Source: Streptomyces ureilyticus
GTDB lineage: Bacteria > Actinomycetota > Actinomycetes > Streptomycetales > Streptomycetaceae
Length of the DNA stretch: 58,394 nt
Direction: 5' to 3'
Assembly (NCBI RefSeq): GCF_011045025.1
Contig: NZ_JAAKZX010000037.1
Coordinates: 1 to 58,394 of the forward strand
The notes beneath the pieces are model-generated. The model worked only from the letters and a program-made list of their open reading frames with translations. It did no database searches and was not told where the DNA came from. Positions 52,165 to 58,394 of the stretch are shown here, piece by piece. The first letter of the stretch is position 1, and every line of letters starts with the position of its first letter. The position numbers and the translations under genes are program-made.

Positions 52165-52627
52165 CGATCTTCCACTCGCCGTTGCGCTTCTCGTACTCGT
52201 ACGTGTAACGGGCCTCGGCAACCGACTTCTCGCCGGTCTCGGGGTCGGTGATGTGGAAGTTGTACAGGCCGGCGTCGATCGCGGAGTTGTGGTCGAGAAC
52301 GTTGATGACGGTCTTGACCTTCTCGCCGCGCGGCTTGTTCTCGAGGAAGTGCTCCATGTAGTCGACGATGCCGGCGCGGTTCGTACGCACCTCGGGCGAC
52401 AGGGTGGGCAGCAGCACCGCGTCCTTGGCGTAGAGGTCGGCCACCTTCTCCGGGTCGCCGGTCTGCAGGGTCGCGTTCCACGTGTCGAAGAGGGCGGCGA
52501 CCTCCTTCTTCGAGGGCTTGCCGGCCTTCTCGGGCGAGGCCGCGCTGAGCCCCGCGGTCACCGTGGCGACGGAGACGAGGGCGGTGGCGGTGACAATCGC
52601 GGCGCGTATACGGGTCTTGCGGGTCAT
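52130..52627 (-). CDS. secreted SnoaL/DUF4440-like protein
   Basis: A 165-residue protein with an N-terminal signal peptide (about 1-30, AIVTATALVSVATVTAGLSA) and an NTF2-like domain (about 36-160): EVAALFDTWNATLQTGDPEK, VADLYAKDAVLLPTLSPEVR, MEHFLENKPRG and EWKIVNHHSSVLPAG. It resembles the calcium/calmodulin kinase II association-domain group, often ligand binding. ATG 52627. Its 3' end overlaps the convergent kinase gene by 35 bases. The role is unknown. Confidence 0.85.
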   Translation of the reverse strand: MTRKTRIRAAIVTATALVSVATVTAGLSAASPEKAGKPSKKEVAALFDTWNATLQTGDPEKVADLYAKDAVLLPTLSPEVRTNRAGIVDYMEHFLENKPRGEKVKTVINVLDHNSAIDAGLYNFHITDPETGEKSVAEARYTYEYEKRNGEWKIVNHHSSVLPAG

Positions 52628-52774
52628 CGCAACTCCAGTGCGGTCTAGGTAAGTTGCTCCCTTCCGCTTTCTCTGCGGTGGGAGTGACTCAAGACTCGCG
52701 TGGCGCCGGTTAGGGCTGATCCAGCGGACGTGCAGGGGTCGGACAACATCTGTCCAAAGACGGAGGGTGACGCT

Positions 52775-53509
52775 TTGATCACGGGCGCATGGGCGGCGAA
52801 CCTGCTGCTGGGCGGCATCATCCTGCTCGGTTCCTCCGTGCAGTGGCTGACCGGCATGGGCTTCGCACTGGTCGCCGTACCCGCGCTCGTGCTCCTGCTC
52901 GGCCCGGCCGAAGGCGTCGCACTGGCCAACTGCGCCGGCGGGGTCATCTGTCTCGTCGGGCTCGCGGGCGGCTGGCGGCAAGTTCGGCTGCGGGCGATGG
53001 TGCCGCTGTGCGCCGCGGCGGCGTGCACCGTACCGGCCGGGACATGGGTGGCCCGGCGACTGCCCGAGCCCGTCCTGCTCGCCTTCATGGGCTCGCTGGT
53101 GACGGTGGCCGTGCTGCTGGTCATGCGGGGCGTCAGGGTGCCGGCCCTGCGCGGCACCGGCGGTGCGGTGACCGCGGGAGCACTGGGCGGGTTCATGAAC
53201 TCCGCCGCCGGGGTCGGCGGCCCGCCGATCTCCCTGTACGCGGTCAACGCGGGCTGGCCGGTACGAGAGTTCGTCCCGAACGCGTTCTTCTACGGAGTGC
53301 TCGTGAACGCGTTCTCCGTCGCCGCGAACGGGGTGCCCCAACTCCCTGCGCCCGTATGGCTGTTGGCCGCGACCGGCATGGCCGCCGGAGCCGCCGTGGG
53401 GCGGGCGCTGGCGCCTCGGGTTCCGGAGAAGCGGGCTCGGGGGTTGGTACTGCTGTTGGCTTTGGGGGGCGGGATCACCACCCTGGCCAAGGGGTTGTGG
53501 GGGTTGTGA
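52775..53509 (+). CDS. TauE/SafE-family sulfite exporter-like permease
   Basis: A 244-residue membrane protein with about seven helices and the TauE/SafE pattern: WAANLLLGGIILLGSSVQWL with GMGFALVAVPALVLL in the first half, and GGFMNSAAGVGGPPISLYAV in the second. The second half repeats the first weakly, as in the family. The start is taken as TTG 52775, seven bases after GGAGGG. GTG 52700 would give a hydrophilic extension. It probably exports sulfite or an organosulfonate. Confidence 0.85.
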   Translation: MITGAWAANLLLGGIILLGSSVQWLTGMGFALVAVPALVLLLGPAEGVALANCAGGVICLVGLAGGWRQVRLRAMVPLCAAAACTVPAGTWVARRLPEPVLLAFMGSLVTVAVLLVMRGVRVPALRGTGGAVTAGALGGFMNSAAGVGGPPISLYAVNAGWPVREFVPNAFFYGVLVNAFSVAANGVPQLPAPVWLLAATGMAAGAAVGRALAPRVPEKRARGLVLLLALGGGITTLAKGLWGL

Positions 53510-53534
53510 CCCCTTGGCCAGTAGTCGAACTCGT

Positions 53535-53924
53535 TCAGGGACGTTCGACGCGGATGCGCTTACGGTTCGCGCATTCGACCAGGTCGCGGATGTCACCCAG
53601 GTCATCGGTGACGATCGGTGCCTCGTCGTACGCGATCGACGCGAGGACGACACTCGCATCGACCACGTCCGAGGTCCCATTGCGACGGCAGAGCGCGCCC
53701 GCGGCCTTGGCGGCCATCTCCGTGAGCGGCAGAATTTCGCAGCCGTTCAGCACCCGATGCAGACGCGCCGCCGAAGCCCGCTCATCCCAGCACTGGGCAA
53801 GCACACCCGCAGGCACCAGCACCGAGACACCGGACGCCAGCGCCTCCCTGTGCCGCCACAGGAACCGCTGGTTGTTCTTGGCCGCAGCGATCAGCGCGCC
53901 GCTGTCGTAGACAACATGCTTCAT
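53535..53924 (-). CDS. PIN-domain toxin (VapC-like)
   Basis: A 129-residue PIN ribonuclease. Active-site acidic residues lie in VYDSGALIAA (Asp7), EMAAKAAG (Glu69), DVVDASVV (Asp90) and TDDLGDIR (Asp106-107). The size and order match VapC-type toxins, which cleave tRNA or mRNA. ATG 53924 overlaps the antitoxin stop by ATGA, so the pair is translationally coupled with antitoxin first, as usual. Confidence 0.9.
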   Translation of the reverse strand: MKHVVYDSGALIAAAKNNQRFLWRHREALASGVSVLVPAGVLAQCWDERASAARLHRVLNGCEILPLTEMAAKAAGALCRRNGTSDVVDASVVLASIAYDEAPIVTDDLGDIRDLVECANRKRIRVERP

Positions 53925-54196
53925 GCGCTGCGCTGCTCCCGGTGCTCTTCCCCGAAGAGATCGTCAACCCATGCCCGAGCTTCTGCCTGCTCATCGGACG
54001 TGGGCCAGCCATGCTCGTCGAAGTACTCGTCCATCGCCCGCAACCCTTCACGGACGATGCGGCGCTTGTCGAGGTACTGCTCCAGTGCCCGGCTGATCAC
54101 CGCCGAGATCTGCTCGTCCTCGGCAGCGGCGTATTGCCGCACTGCCGTTCCGAGCTCGGCATCAACACTCACGCTGAACTTCACCTTCTCTGCCAT
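53921..54196 (-). CDS. antitoxin partner of the PIN toxin
   Basis: A 91-residue protein. The start MAEKVKFSVSVDAELGTAVR is typical of ribbon-helix-helix antitoxin N-termini, and LEQYLDKRRIVREGLRAMDE continues the fold. The acidic C-terminus (EQAEARAWVDDLFGEE) should wrap the toxin. ATG 54196 directly abuts an ATTAC/GTAAT inverted repeat and lies six bases after TACATT, so the operon promoter is probably repressed by its own antitoxin. Confidence 0.87.
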   Translation of the reverse strand: MAEKVKFSVSVDAELGTAVRQYAAAEDEQISAVISRALEQYLDKRRIVREGLRAMDEYFDEHGWPTSDEQAEARAWVDDLFGEEHREQRSA

Positions 54197-54210
54197 ATTA
54201 CGAATGTAAT
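54197..54210. promoter_or_regulatory. ATTAC-N4-GTAAT operator at the antitoxin start
   Basis: A perfect 5-bp inverted repeat with a four-base centre directly precedes the ATG. It overlaps the TACATT -10 box and the presumed leaderless transcription start. This is the expected place for autoregulation of a type II toxin-antitoxin operon. Confidence 0.6.
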
Positions 54211-54643
54211 CCAGGAACTCCGCTGGGGCCACCGGCGCGCGGAGGCGCACGGGCGCGCCCGCATCGGCGTCTCGGAGGCACAGATGCGCGAAGTCCGCGT
54301 CCGCATGCGGGGATTCGTCACCCACGGCGCGCTTTCCGTAGCCCGTTTTAGCCATGAGGCGGGTGGGGCGCGGCAGGGCAGGGCTAGGCTGGGCGTAAGC
54401 CACGATCGAGTCCGTTCGATCCGTAGGGCCAGGCCCCGGAGCCGGTGTTGGCGCACCGACCGGGGCCGATCTTTTGCCGCGAACCTAGAGTGACTTTACG
54501 TTCAGATGCAGGCCGATCGCGGAACGTCACCCTTACTAGTTACGCGCCCTCAACCACGTACCGACTTGGCTGGTTGGGCTATCTCCGTACACGCGCTGTG
54601 GGGCGCAGGATGCCCGCCGCGCCCCACATTTCGCACGCCCAAC
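54211..54643. other. intergenic region without a recognised gene
   Basis: About 430 bases between the toxin-antitoxin pair and the HigA-like gene. The minus-strand frame extending the antitoxin to 54403 has no start signal of its own. No tRNA, hairpin pair or palindrome stands out. AT content rises near 54490-54560. Confidence 0.4.
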
Positions 54644-54940
54644 TCATCGACATACGAAGGAGAATAGCCAGGCCGCCCCGACCGTCCGGTCCCCGTATTC
54701 GATGGTCACGGTGACTCTGGCTCCCAGCGCCTGCGCATACATACGCGTCGTCTCGAGGTTGTGGATCTCTCCCCGCTCGATCTGGGAAACCCGGCCCTGC
54801 GAGGTCCCGACCAACTCGGCTACCTGAGCCTGAGTCAGCCCCTGCTCCTCTCGGTTCTCCCGCAGGTGGTGGCCCACCACGTACGCCTCAGTCGCCGTAC
54901 GGGCCGCCTGCTTGCGGGACTCCCATTCGGCATCGGACAC
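54644..54940 (-). CDS. HigA-like XRE antitoxin (HTH)
   Basis: A 98-residue protein with an XRE HTH at about 24-75: HHLRENREEQGLTQAQVAEL, SQGRVSQIERGEIHNLETTR. The C-terminal strand is ARVTVTIEYGDRTV. This matches HigA-type antitoxins and XRE partners of DUF891 toxins. GTG 54940 is used and lies within the end of the truncated toxin frame. Its expected toxin partner directly upstream is only a fragment, so it may be an orphan antitoxin or repressor. Confidence 0.85.
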   Translation of the reverse strand: MSDAEWESRKQAARTATEAYVVGHHLRENREEQGLTQAQVAELVGTSQGRVSQIERGEIHNLETTRMYAQALGARVTVTIEYGDRTVGAAWLFSFVCR

Positions 54941-54945
54941 CTCAT

Positions 54946-55101
54946 CCCTGGACGTAGCTCCTTGAGGTTATGGGTGCGGCAGCCCGAAAGCCGGTCGACG
55001 AGCGGACGCCCCAGCGCGGGACCGCTCGCTGCCAGCATGTCGACGGCCTCTTCGACGAGGTCCGCCGGCACAGGATCCTCCTCTGCAAGCTTGAGCAGCA
55101 C
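54946..55101 (-). pseudogene. truncated HigB/RelE-type (DUF891) toxin fragment
   Basis: From the GTG at 55101 the frame encodes about 52 residues, VEEAVDMLAASGPALGRPLV, then DRLSGCRTHNLKELRPG. This matches the N-terminal half of DUF891/HigB toxins. The second half with the catalytic strands (normally SEIRVLFVFDP-like) is missing. The sequence runs straight into the antitoxin gene. The first few residues also appear to be lost. Together this indicates an inactivated toxin. Confidence 0.7.
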
Positions 55102-55128
55102 GACTCCACCGATGGGTGGAGGCCTTCG

Positions 55129-55788
55129 TTACTTGACCTCGCGCAACCCCAGCGGCCCCGCCAGTTCCTCCGCCATGACCCGGCCGGCCTCCTCCTCCAG
55201 GGCGTCCTCGTTGAGGTCCTGGTCGGTGTCGAGGCCGTCGAGTTCTTCCAGGGGCTGGTTCAGGCGTACGTGGGCCACCAGGGACTGGAGGGCTCGGAGG
55301 GTGGCGGAGGCCGTGGAGCCCCAGTTGGAGAAGTAGGAGAACTGCCACCACCACAGGGCCTCCGTGGTGCGGCCCGCCTTGTAGTGGGCCATGCCGTGGC
55401 GGAGGTCGGTGATGACGTCGGCCAGGTCGTCTGAGATACGGGCGGGGACCCGGCCCTTGCGGTGCTCGTACGGGTCGAAGACCTCGGAGTAGACGTCGAT
55501 CGGGTCGAGCAGCGCGGCCAGGCGCTCGCGGAGTTCGTCCACGTCCGGCTCGGGGCCGAGGTCGGGCTCGTAACGCTCCTCGGGAAGGATGTCCTCGTGG
55601 GCGCCGAGGCGGCCGCCCGCCAGCATCAGCTGGGAGACCTCGAGCAGCAGGAATGGCACGGCCGAGTCCGGCTCGTCGCCCTTGGCGACCTCCGTGACCG
55701 CGACGAGAAAGCTCCCGACCTGGTCCGCGATCTGGACCGCGAAGTCACCCGGGTCCTGAGCGGTCGCGTGCAGCGTGGCGTCAGACAT
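55129..55788 (-). CDS. DUF5063-family protein
   Basis: A 219-residue, strongly acidic protein matching the DUF5063 pattern: FAVQIADQVGSFLVAVTEVA, PFLLLEVSQLMLAGGRLGAH, ISDDLADVITDLRHGMAHYK and LWWWQFSYFSNWGSTASATL. It has no membrane segment. ATG 55788 lies eight bases into the preceding micro-ORF and is itself a repeat-derived copy of the recR end. It is conserved downstream of recR in Streptomyces; its function is unknown. The end of the gene lies close to the truncated HigB. Confidence 0.85.
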   Translation of the reverse strand: MSDATLHATAQDPGDFAVQIADQVGSFLVAVTEVAKGDEPDSAVPFLLLEVSQLMLAGGRLGAHEDILPEERYEPDLGPEPDVDELRERLAALLDPIDVYSEVFDPYEHRKGRVPARISDDLADVITDLRHGMAHYKAGRTTEALWWWQFSYFSNWGSTASATLRALQSLVAHVRLNQPLEELDGLDTDQDLNEDALEEEAGRVMAEELAGPLGLREVK

Positions 55789-55924
55789 CTAGAAGCCGAC
55801 CTTCCTCATGAGCAAAAAAGTGTTCAGACATCCAGGAGCCGCCCTCTCGCGAAGGCGCGGCCGTCTCAATGGCGTTCATCTCAGCCGTCTCGGAAGTCTC
55901 AGATATCTCAGCGACCTCAGACAT
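55781..55924 (-). CDS. 47-residue micro-ORF between recR and DUF5063 gene
   Basis: A small ORF whose ATG lies in the last codons of recR (ATGTCTGA overlap, 55924-55917) and whose stop lies in the same ATGTCTGA of the DUF5063 start (55788-55781). It encodes [20 protein letters not shown], then PSREGGSW and [16 protein letters not shown]. The C-terminal GRLLDV repeats the RecR end. It may be a translation-coupling relic of tandem duplication and not a functional protein. Confidence 0.4.
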   Translation of the reverse strand: MSEVAEISETSETAEMNAIETAAPSREGGSWMSEHFFAHEEGRLLDV

Positions 55925-56516
55925 CGAGCAACCGCCTCCCTTCGAAGGCCCGGCCCAGGGTGACCTCATCGGCATACTCGAGGTCACCGCCGACCGGCAG
56001 ACCGCTGGCCAGGCGGGTGACCTTGAGGCCCATCGGCTTGATCATGCGGGCGAGATACGTGGCCGTCGCCTCGCCCTCCAGGTTCGGATCCGTGGCCAGG
56101 ATCAGCTCCGTGACCGTGCCGTCCGCGAGGCGGGCCAGGAGTTCCCTTATCCGCAGGTCGTCCGGGCCGACGCCCTCGATCGGGCTGATCGCGCCGCCGA
56201 GCACGTGGTACTTGCCCCGGAACTCCCGTGTCCGCTCGATCGCCACGACATCCTTCGGCTCCTCCACCACGCAGATGACGGCGAGGTCGCGGCGCGTGTC
56301 GCGGCAGATGTTGCACAGCTCCTCCTGCGCGACGTTCCCGCAGGTGGCGCAGAAGCGGACCTTGGCCTTCACTTCGAGGAGGGCCTGCGCGAGACGCCGT
56401 ACGTCCGTCGGCTCCGCCTGGAGGATGTGGAAGGCGATCCGCTGCGCGCTCTTGGGACCGACGCCGGGGAGCCGCCCCAGTTCGTCGATGAGGTCCTGGA
56501 CCACGCCTTCGTACAA
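55917..56516 (-). CDS. recR: recombination protein RecR
   Basis: A 199-residue recombination mediator. The N-terminal helix-hairpin-helix ([20 protein letters not shown]), four-Cys zinc finger ([18 protein letters not shown]) and Toprim domain ([36 protein letters not shown]) are all present. RecR acts with RecO/RecF to load RecA. TTG 56516 is preferred, seven bases after GGAAGG. It is downstream of the YbaB gene, a typical bacterial order (ybaB-recR). The end GRRLLDV is repeated downstream. Confidence 0.96.
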   Translation of the reverse strand: MYEGVVQDLIDELGRLPGVGPKSAQRIAFHILQAEPTDVRRLAQALLEVKAKVRFCATCGNVAQEELCNICRDTRRDLAVICVVEEPKDVVAIERTREFRGKYHVLGGAISPIEGVGPDDLRIRELLARLADGTVTELILATDPNLEGEATATYLARMIKPMGLKVTRLASGLPVGGDLEYADEVTLGRAFEGRRLLDV

Positions 56517-56543
56517 CGGATTGCCTTCCTGTTCACGCTCTCT

Positions 56544-56592
56544 CGGTACGTACCGTAGTCGCGCTTGCTCTCTTGGTACGTACGGTAGTTGG
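56544..56592. repeat. two GGTACGTACSG-containing repeats between YbaB and recR genes
   Basis: CTCTCGGTACGTACCGTAG contains a perfect 12-bp palindrome CGGTACGTACCG (56544-56555). A second copy, CTCTTGGTACGTACGGTAG, lies ~31 bases away. A hairpin-prone CCGGCC...GGCCGG pair follows at 56596-56625. The repeat may be regulatory or slippage derived. Confidence 0.5.
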
Positions 56593-56627
56593 CGTCCGGC
56601 CTTCTTAGAAGAGACGGCCGGATTGAC

Positions 56628-56972
56628 TTAGAACGGCAGGCCGGGAATGCCGCTGCCGCCGCCCAGGCCCTGGGCCAGCGGGCCGAGCTTCTCCTGCTGG
56701 AGCGCCTGCGCGTTCTCGTTGGCCGCCTGGACCGCCGCGACGATCAGGTCGGCGAGGGTCTCGGTGTCCTCCGGGTCCACGGCCTTCGGGTCGATCTTGA
56801 GGGCGCGCAGCTCGCCGGAGCCCGTCACGGTCGCCTTCACCAGGCCGCCGCCCGCCTGACCGTCGACCTCGGTGCGCGCCAGCTCCTCCTGCGCGTTCGC
56901 GAGGTCCTGTTGCATCTTCTGGGCCTGCTGGAGCAGCTGCTGCATATTGGGCTGGCCACCACCGGGAATCAC
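56628..56972 (-). CDS. YbaB/EbfC-family nucleoid-associated protein
   Basis: A 114-residue protein with the family hallmark [20 protein letters not shown], the beta region [20 protein letters not shown] and [20 protein letters not shown]. The protein is a dimeric DNA-binding nucleoid protein. GTG 56972 starts (V)IPGGGQPN, following GGAGCTGATC. The longer frame up to 57098 contains Cys-rich noise. It lies directly upstream of recR, conserved across bacteria. Confidence 0.93.
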   Translation of the reverse strand: MIPGGGQPNMQQLLQQAQKMQQDLANAQEELARTEVDGQAGGGLVKATVTGSGELRALKIDPKAVDPEDTETLADLIVAAVQAANENAQALQQEKLGPLAQGLGGGSGIPGLPF

Positions 56973-57186
56973 GATCAGCTCCTGGTCCGTACGGCTGTCC
57001 GGGCAGGGGTTTTCCGCCCGCGCGGGCGTCTCCCCGTCTGGGCATGAGCCTACGTGGTCTACAGCGGCATCGCCGCAGCACTCTTTCGAGTGAGGCAAGG
57101 CGATTGCCTATACCTGATCAAGAACCACGTCCGAGCGTAAAACCCCCGATACCGGGGCCATCGCCACCCATTGGGAGGTAGTAAAG

Positions 57187-58044
57187 GTGAGGGCGCTTCA
57201 GCAGCTTGCGGCACCCATGCGCCACGGTACCGTCACGCAACGTAACGATGAGGGAGCGTCGGTGAGCCAGCCGGAGATGCAGCCCGAGGGGTCGGCCCAG
57301 GACGGCCGGGGTGACGGGCGGGGGAACGGTCGAGCTGACGGATACGGATATGGGAGCGGTGTCCTGCCCGGTGCGCCCGGTGACTTGATGGGCCGGCCGT
57401 TTCCGGTCGGCGACTGGGCGGAGCCGGCGGAGCGGCTCCACGAGCTGTACCGGTGGGTGGAGGCGGGGGCGCTCGCCACGGCCTCCTGGTATCTCGCCGG
57501 GCGCGGGTGGAAGCGGCGGGGAGCGCGGGTGCTTCGGGCCGGTACGGCTGTGGGGGCGGTGGCCGGGGCCGCGCTGCCCGTGCTCGACCTCACGGGCGTG
57601 GTGGGCGGTGTGGCTCCCTGGGGTTATCTGGGGCTCCTGGGTGGAGTCGCGTGTGTGGCGGTGGACCGTTTCTTCGGGGTCACGTCCGGGTGGATAAGGG
57701 ACGTGGCCACGGCTCAGGCCGTGCAGCGGCGGCTGCAGGCGCTGCAGTTCGACTGGACGTCGGAGTGTGTGCGGGAGGTTCTCGGGCCTACGGAGGGGAC
57801 GGCGGCGGATGCTGCCGAGCGGTGCCTCGGGGTGTTGCGGCGGTTCTCCGAGGACGTTACGGAGCTGGTGCGGGCGGAGACGGCGGACTGGATGGTGGAG
57901 TTCCGCAACGGGACCGCTCCGCTGGGTTTGCAGTCCTCCGTGGCCGGGGCTTCGCGCCCGGACCCGTCGGCGCCGGGGCGGCCGCCTTTGGCCCCGGGGG
58001 CACGGCCGAACATGCCTCGGCAGCGGCCGCCGGAGGCTCGGTGA
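57187..58044 (+). CDS. SLATT domain-containing membrane protein
   Basis: A 285-residue protein. After a Gly/Asp-rich N-terminus it has the SLATT pattern: AERLHELYRWVEAGALATAS (juxtamembrane helix), two membrane helices (about 118-135 and 140-160), and a C-terminal amphipathic helix QAVQRRLQALQFDWTSECVR with LRRFSEDVTELVRAETADWM. SLATT proteins are thought to form pores or sensors linked to immunity systems, but this conserved version stands next to ybaB-recR rather than defence genes. GTG 57187 follows GGAGG by eight bases. GTG 57262 is an alternative. Confidence 0.82.
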   Translation: MRALQQLAAPMRHGTVTQRNDEGASVSQPEMQPEGSAQDGRGDGRGNGRADGYGYGSGVLPGAPGDLMGRPFPVGDWAEPAERLHELYRWVEAGALATASWYLAGRGWKRRGARVLRAGTAVGAVAGAALPVLDLTGVVGGVAPWGYLGLLGGVACVAVDRFFGVTSGWIRDVATAQAVQRRLQALQFDWTSECVREVLGPTEGTAADAAERCLGVLRRFSEDVTELVRAETADWMVEFRNGTAPLGLQSSVAGASRPDPSAPGRPPLAPGARPNMPRQRPPEAR

Positions 58045-58107
58045 CGGGGTCGCCCCCGCCGCCCTTACCCGTCCCATACCAAGGGGCTCCCCCCTGCGAC
58101 CCCGCTG

Positions 58108-58122
58108 GGGCGAAGCCCCAGA
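58108..58122 (+). terminator. TGGGGC-GAAG-CCCCA stem-loop downstream of the SLATT gene
   Basis: TGGGGC-GAAG-CCCCA forms a short strong hairpin ~65 bases after the stop. GC-rich hairpins of this form are common behind Streptomyces genes. Confidence 0.5.
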
Positions 58123-58170
58123 CCCCACCAAAGGCTTCGCCCCTGGACCCCATCGGCCTGAACGGCCTCG

Positions 58171-58212
58171 TCCTCAAACTCCCCCAGCTACCGCTGGGAG
58201 GTGCCCCCAGAC
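58171..58212 (-). repeat. dispersed Streptomyces repeat, copy 1
   Basis: TCCTCAAACTCCCCCAGC, then TACCGCTGGGAGGTGCCCCC, is the reverse complement of the element at 58343-58374, sharing the CAGCGGTAGCTGGGGGAG-TTTGAGGA core. A hairpin forms within it. Such elements are known to recur widely in this genus. Confidence 0.7.
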
Positions 58213-58299
58213 GGGCTGATTGATACGGGCTTGCGCTGGAAAGTTCCGCCAGGGCAGCCGAACCGACCTCAGCCTCGGAAGTCAGCTCAGGGACGCGCA

Positions 58300-58394
58300 A
58301 ATTCAGCCCCTCCGGCGTTTGCGAATTCAGCCCCTTGAGGGTCCCCCCAGCGGTAGCTGGGGGAGTTTGAGGAGCGGGGGTCCGGGGGCTGGCC
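58300..58394 (+). repeat. composite repeat, one element apparently nested in another
   Basis: AATTCAGCCCCTCCGGCGTTTG is interrupted at 58322-58364 and resumes with GTTTGAGGAGCGGGGGTCC. GTTTG flanks both sides (58317-58321, 58365-58369). The interrupting 43 bases contain another AATTCAGCCCC and the CAGCGGTAGCTGGGGG element. Confidence 0.65.

Larger units (their letters stand above)
58045..58394. other. non-coding right end with dispersed repeats
   Basis: No gene is seen. A TGGGGCGAAGCCCCA hairpin at 58108-58122 probably ends the SLATT transcript. Two copies of a CAGCGGTAGCTGGGGGAG element follow in inverted orientation (58171-58212 and 58343-58370). The second appears inserted into another dispersed repeat. 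Confidence 0.55.

Overview
High-GC DNA with GTG/TTG starts, dense operons, mycothiol biosynthesis (mshA), DUF2516/DUF5063/SLATT-type genes and the typical short dispersed repeats all point to a Streptomyces chromosome. The order asd, lysC, two-component system, recR, YbaB on the right looks like core chromosome. The middle, from about 26.6 to 37.6 kb, is accessory.

Layout. 0-4 kb: tail of a membrane protein, an XRE/TPR regulator gene broken by an in-frame TGA, two small Streptomyces-type ORFs, a methyltransferase and a membrane protein. 4.2-12 kb: a divergent DUF2000/AraC pair, the mshA-YbjN operon, a methyltransferase, a secreted NlpC/P60 hydrolase, a receiver-PP2C phosphatase and a DUF2516 protein. 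12-22.5 kb: an HBHA-like protein beside an XRE regulator with a perfect operator-like palindrome, then single enzymes and regulators (DHFR-like, GNAT, serine hydrolase, methyltransferase, LysR, SDR, Ddn-hemerythrin fusion) and an acyltransferase remnant. 22.5-26.5 kb: a subtilisin-like protease without signal peptide, coupled to a small I9-propeptide-like gene, and a HelD/HelR RNA-polymerase-recycling ATPase.

26.6-37.6 kb is the most interesting part. It holds five paralogous GntR-type regulators in two subtypes, three paralogous HAD phosphatases, two APH-type kinases, one TetR regulator and three paralogous 60-62 residue membrane proteins. The small membrane genes are divergent from GntR genes, and the spacers carry copies or halves of a shared palindrome, AGTTGGTNACCAACT. 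All five GntR genes have a TANNNT -10 box exactly six bases before a GTG, so they are probably leaderless. Two GntR-HAD pairs overlap by one base. I read this as a repeatedly duplicated regulatory and phospho-transfer module whose function I cannot name.

37.7-58.4 kb: Eis-like acetyltransferase, RCK/TrkA-N membrane protein, S9 peptidase, SURF1, an ECF sigma/anti-sigma pair, lysC-asd, a two-component system, a TauE/SafE permease, a VapBC-like toxin-antitoxin pair, a HigA-like antitoxin next to a truncated HigB toxin, DUF5063, recR, YbaB and a SLATT protein. The right end is a cluster of dispersed repeats, one apparently nested in another.

Two themes recur. Short direct duplications span the stop codon of at least six genes (NlpC/P60, DUF2516, helR, SURF1, lysC, recR). 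At least fourteen genes look leaderless, with TANNNT 6-8 bases before the start codon. All calls come from reading the sequence; no database search was run.
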